Below, piece by piece: positions 8,111-11,194 of a stretch of 11,194 bases of DNA. The DNA comes from Nephromyces sp. MM_2019 (lineage: Eukaryota; Apicomplexa; Aconoidasida; Nephromycida). The stretch covers positions 1-11,194 of the forward strand of contig JADHZB010000244.1 in assembly GCA_015657535.1 (NCBI GenBank), given 5' to 3'. The number at the start of each line of letters is the position of its first letter. Within the stretch, counting starts at the first letter, position 1. The notes below the pieces were generated by a model. That model had not been told where the DNA came from, searched no databases, and worked only from the letters and a program-made list of their open reading frames with translations. Position numbers and translations under genes: made by a program.

Positions 8111-8311
8111 GTAATTAAAGCATTGTTGAGTGCTTTGTTTGCATGTGTGTTGAGGTCTTGGTAGATTAAATGTGTGTGCGAATCTATTTAGTTGTGTGCA
8201 AAATAGTCACACCTTGAAATTAGAGATTTTGTGTGTAAAATAATATCTTTTGTTTAAACTTGTATGAGTATAATTATGTATATCTAAGTGTGTAATATAT
8301 TTACTATTAAA

Positions 8312-8328
8312 ACACTACTTAGTAGTGT
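8312..8328. repeat. 17-bp inverted repeat, 8-bp arms with one-base centre
   Basis: ACACTACT, a single T, then AGTAGTGT. The arms are perfectly complementary. It lies about 60 bp before the 20-bp array. With a one-base centre it is better read as a dyad-symmetric site than as an RNA hairpin. Confidence 0.6.
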
Positions 8329-8390
8329 GTAAATTAAAAAACACAAAATCAATCAAGCATATTTATGTACACAAAAAATACTATCTTAAT

Positions 8391-8570
8391 GCGTGTATGA
8401 ACTTTATTATGTGTGTATGAACTTTATTATGTGTGTGTGAACTTTATCATGTGTGTGTGAACTTTATCATGTGTGTGTGAAGTTTATTTTGTGTGTGAAA
8501 GCTTTATTATGTGTGTGCAAACTTTATTATGGGTGTGTAAACTTTGTTATGTGTATGTGAAGTTTATTAT
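8391..8570. repeat. 20-bp tandem array, nine copies, no indels
   Basis: Nine successive 20-bp units match GTGTGTGTGAACTTTATTAT with scattered substitutions. The period is exact through the whole 180 bp. The array lies in the flank downstream of EMC3 and upstream of RPN6. A period of 20 is not a multiple of three, so it is not coding. Confidence 0.95.
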
Positions 8571-9114
8571 GTTTCCTTGTGTGTGTACTAAATTTGATTT
8601 ATTTTATGTTTTTAGGGTGTGTTATATTTGATATGTATAATTTATTTGTTTATAGTTGATTAAAATATATATCCAAGATTAATGATATATTTCTTAGTAA
8701 TTAAATACTAAACAAACTGTGTGTAAAAAATAATAATTTTAACTACACAAAACAATCAATAATAAATGAATTTATCATATATATTGAAAATTAATAAACA
8801 CTACATACATGCACCCTTTTGAGTATATACACAGTTTAAACTTACTATACAAATCCATCTAAACTTATATATATACACACACACAAACACATATATATAT
8901 ATAATTATAATATATAAAATTTATCTCAGAATTATTATGAATAATTAATTATACATGCTCACTATATAAAATTTTTTTTGTATATTTAATAAAAATAATT
9001 GAAACTGTGTGTGTATGTTAATAAGTTTTTATACTCTTATATTGACTATGTTAAATTATCTATATGTTGATTATATGTGTAATAAAATGTTGAAATGTGT
9101 GTGTAATTATAATT
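8571..9114. other. AT-rich 3' flank of EMC3
   Basis: Mostly simple AT-rich sequence with a short CA tract near 8875-8890. An ATTAAA-like signal on the minus strand (8985-8990) could end the EMC3 transcript. No gene is seen. Confidence 0.4.
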
Positions 9115-9177
9115 TCAATTTTTTTCCCATTCTTTTACTAAAAATTCTTCCACATGAGTTAAATAAAATGGGTGAAC
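9115..9177 (-). CDS. EMC3: EMC3 terminal exon
   Basis: The acceptor is ATTTTAG|G (9178-9179). It encodes [20 protein letters not shown] followed by TGA (9115-9117). It enters in phase 0, matching the previous donor. The VEE acidic tail aligns with the DVEEELM part of human EMC3. Confidence 0.8.
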   Translation of the reverse strand, partial: VHPFYLTHVEEFLVKEWEKN

Positions 9178-9639
9178 CTAAAATGAGAATAACAAAATTT
9201 ACTTGCACACACATACATATAATATATATAAAAACATACACATGTACATACACATACACTCATATACTCATACATACATATACACATATACGCATATATG
9301 CAGATAAACGTATAAATGCACATTCCAATAATTATATATACAAGTGTGTGTAAGATTTAGACATGTAAAAGTATAGTATTTCGAGTTGATAAAATATATA
9401 TTTATAATGTGATATGTATGTAGGTGATAAATATATATATATGTGTGTGTATTTATAATGTTTAAGTATAAATGTGTGTTTATATAAAAGTATGTGTGTG
9501 TGTATAATACCATTGTCTCGAGCGCTTCCTTTTCTTCTCTAAAAGATTGTGAAATTTGACTAGGTTGGCCACCCGTCATTTTCATAGGGGCTAAGTGTGT
9601 GTGTGTATGTATGAATGTATGTATGTATGTATGTATGTA

Positions 9640-9672
<33 letters not shown>

Positions 9673-9737
9673 GTGTGTGTGTATGTATGAATGTATGTAT
9701 GTATGTATGTATGTGTGTGTGTGTATGTGTGTATCTA

Positions 9738-9770
<33 letters not shown>

Positions 9771-11111
9771 ATGTAAGTGTGTGTGTATGTGTGAATGTAT
9801 GTATGTGTGTACTAAACCTTATATAATAAATTAAACTCACATGCTGGCCCAGCCATATTTCCACCAAGAATTGGGGAAGAGGCTGCTAGTGCAGATTCTA
9901 TTGGAGCTATTTCATCTGTTGTATTTTATACACACAAATAATATATATATATATAATAATATAGTGTTATACGTACACACAATATGCATTCACACACAAT
10001 ATATATACAAATAATATATACTCACACAATCTACACATACAATATATATAAACATGCATATTAAAGATTGTATAAGTGCAAATACACATATCAAAAATTA
10101 ATTAAATATGTGTCTCGAGTAATGTTGGGAGGAAATATAAGTATATAGACAATATACACACATATCAAATTGTGTGTAAGCACTAAGTGTGTATATGAAT
10201 ATATATAATATTATGGTACACACCTGATTTATTCAAAAACCAAAAAATAATACTAAGTAATCCAGAAGAGCAGACCATAACAAAAAAGTACCTAAAATAA
10301 TTTATATACACATTGTATGAATTTATATCATCTTGTACATATACTTACACACCAAACACACACACAATATAGACAACACACACATATACAAACAAATATA
10401 CACAAACAGACAAGCATATATATATATATTTATATATATACACACCAAGACATAGATGAGACATATGACACGTCTAAAGAAGCAACGTCAATTCCCCTTT
10501 GGATCATCGACTTAAATCGAAATGTTAGTGGAAATGGAACCTTTGCTATATATACACACACACACACACACACACATACATACATTCATTGTTACATATA
10601 TCCATGGGGATATCCATGTTTTACACATACACACACACACATACACACACACATAGATACATTGATTGTTACATATATCCATGGGGATATCCATGTTTTA
10701 CACATACACATACACACACACACACACATACATTCACACACACATACATTCACACACATACACATACACATACACACACATACATACACACACACACACA
10801 TACATACACACACACACACATACATACACACATATACACATATACACGCACATTATGGTTACATATTTCCATAAGAATATCCATCAAGAATACATATACA
10901 CACGCATATTGTTACATGTCTCCATTAAAATATTCATATTTAATACACACACACACACCCTAACTATACTCATAATATATATATATATATATATATACAT
11001 ACATACCCACAATAAAACCAGAGTAAATAAAATTAATAAGGAAACCCATTCCTCCCTGTAAAATCAAAAATACTAATTGGCCTTTAAACATACCAGTAGC
11101 CATGGATGAAT
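9115..11111 (-). CDS. EMC3: ER membrane protein complex subunit 3 (EMC3), last six exons; 5' end outside the window
   Basis: Spliced exons, in transcription order: 11007-11111, 10446-10545, 10224-10291, 9841-9915, 9511-9590 and 9115-9177. All have GT..AG borders and matching phases, giving about 163 codons and a TGA stop. EMC3 is the Oxa1/YidC-superfamily insertase subunit of the EMC in the ER membrane. Family hallmarks, in order: [20 protein letters not shown] (second membrane segment), [24 protein letters not shown], then [13 protein letters not shown] leading into the third membrane segment. A Met/Gly-rich cytosolic loop follows, then EKEALETM and a [11 protein letters not shown] tail. KVPFPLT.RFK.M.Q.GI and SWVSS/SYVSS are close to the animal proteins as I recall them. 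The first membrane segment lies beyond the right edge. Introns of 154-461 nt are packed with microsatellites. Confidence 0.9.
9511..9590 (-). CDS. EMC3: EMC3 exon, Met-rich loop and EALE motif
   Basis: The acceptor is CACTTAG|CC (9591-9592) and the donor ACAATG|GTATTA (9510). It encodes [16 protein letters not shown] and [10 protein letters not shown]. This corresponds to the Met-rich loop and the EWEALEL part of animal EMC3. Confidence 0.85.
9594..9811. repeat. (TATG)n/(TG)n compound microsatellite in an EMC3 intron
   Basis: Alternating (TG)n and (TATG)n runs fill the intron at 9591-9840. A larger block of TG tract, TATGTATGAATG and a TATG run recurs at about 9602 and 9680. Frames through it encode Cys-Val-Tyr-Met polymers and are not genes. 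Confidence 0.95.
9841..9915 (-). CDS. EMC3: EMC3 exon, start of cytosolic loop
   Basis: The acceptor is ACAACAG|AT (9916-9917) and the donor GCAT|GTGAGT (9840). It encodes [20 protein letters not shown] and AGPA. The junction codons restore Asp before and Ser after. Confidence 0.8.
10224..10291 (-). CDS. EMC3: EMC3 exon with third membrane segment
   Basis: The acceptor is ATTTTAG|G (10292-10293) and the donor TCAG|GTGTGT (10223). It encodes [20 protein letters not shown], a membrane segment, then KS. At the place where human EMC3 has an Arg within its third membrane segment, this exon has Leu or Ser, depending on alignment. Confidence 0.85.
10446..10545 (-). CDS. EMC3: EMC3 exon with the KVPFPL signature
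   Basis: The acceptor is TATATAG|CA (10546-10547) and the donor CTTG|GTGTGT (10445). It encodes [17 protein letters not shown] and [11 protein letters not shown], the most conserved part of the family. The + strand is also open here, but only the minus reading matches a known protein. Confidence 0.92.
10555..10960. repeat. CA microsatellite with four interspersed copies of a GTTACATATATCCATGG core
   Basis: CA tracts in the intron at 10546-11006 are broken by four copies of a non-CA core starting at about 10591, 10668, 10858 and 10911. The first two are identical over about 40 bp (GTTACATATATCCATGG then GGATATCCATGTTTTACAC). The last two have diverged. The core contains ATATCC/GGATAT complementary arms around ATGG. 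Confidence 0.9.
10969..10996. repeat. (TA)n run near an EMC3 donor
   Basis: A pure alternating TA run lies just inside the intron, about 10 bp from the donor at 11006. A second TA run follows the exon upstream, at about 11131-11147. Confidence 0.85.
11007..11111 (-). CDS. EMC3: EMC3 exon with second membrane segment
   Basis: The acceptor is GTACAG|AT (11112-11113) and the donor GTGG|GTATGT (11006). It encodes [10 protein letters not shown], then a hydrophobic membrane segment ending in FIYSGFIV. It begins in mid-codon (AT completing Asp or Asn), so at least one more exon precedes it outside the window. The internal ATG is not taken as the start. Confidence 0.85.
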
Positions 11112-11194
11112 CTGTACACATATCAATTTATATATATATATATATATGTGTGTTATATATGTGTGTAATGTGGATTATAAATATATATATATAT

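Noticed and set aside
9268..9867. 199-codon minus frame
   Set aside because: It reads through introns. Only 9511-9590 is a real EMC3 exon; the rest is Thr-His polymer.
10317..11061. Overlapping + frames rich in Thr-His
   Set aside because: Microsatellite products. The one non-repetitive piece (about 10446-10545) matches EMC3 on the minus strand.

Overview
The window is nuclear DNA from an AT-rich, intron-rich eukaryote. Three split genes can be built from it, all transcribed leftward (minus strand). Their exons are short and join with consistent GT..AG boundaries and matching phases. Two are conserved eukaryotic genes, a 26S proteasome lid subunit and an ER membrane insertase subunit. Introns and flanks are filled with (TG/CA)n, (TATG)n and (TA)n tracts. 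The standard genetic code fits, with TAG and TGA used as stops. The lineage cannot be fixed from sequence alone; a protist or an early-diverging fungus-like organism is plausible, but this is inference.

Layout from left to right. (1) 88-3521, minus: seven exons of a beta-propeller (WD40-like) protein. The start codon is inside the window and the 3' end runs off the left edge. Its second exon carries an in-frame Thr-His-rich repeat. (2) 3522-5564: about 2 kb between genes. The half next to the WD40-like gene is TG-rich. The other half (about 4210-5564) is almost free of TG/CA repeats and holds several unrecognised open frames, possibly a decayed gene or element. (3) 5565-7120, minus: complete two-exon RPN6/PSMD11 gene (458 codons). 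(4) 7121-9114: about 2 kb of TG/TA-rich flank, including nine exact-period copies of a 20-bp unit. (5) 9115-11111, minus: the last six exons of EMC3, which were found only by joining small exons. The 5' part lies beyond the right edge.

The genes share no pathway beyond general proteostasis: RPN6 in protein degradation, EMC3 in membrane protein insertion. There is no sign of an operon. The main unusual signal is the dispersed TGTGTGTA(A)/TACACACA motif. It lies in introns, flanks, some splice sites and coding exons, where it encodes Thr-His. Its strand orientation differs between introns and 5' flanks.
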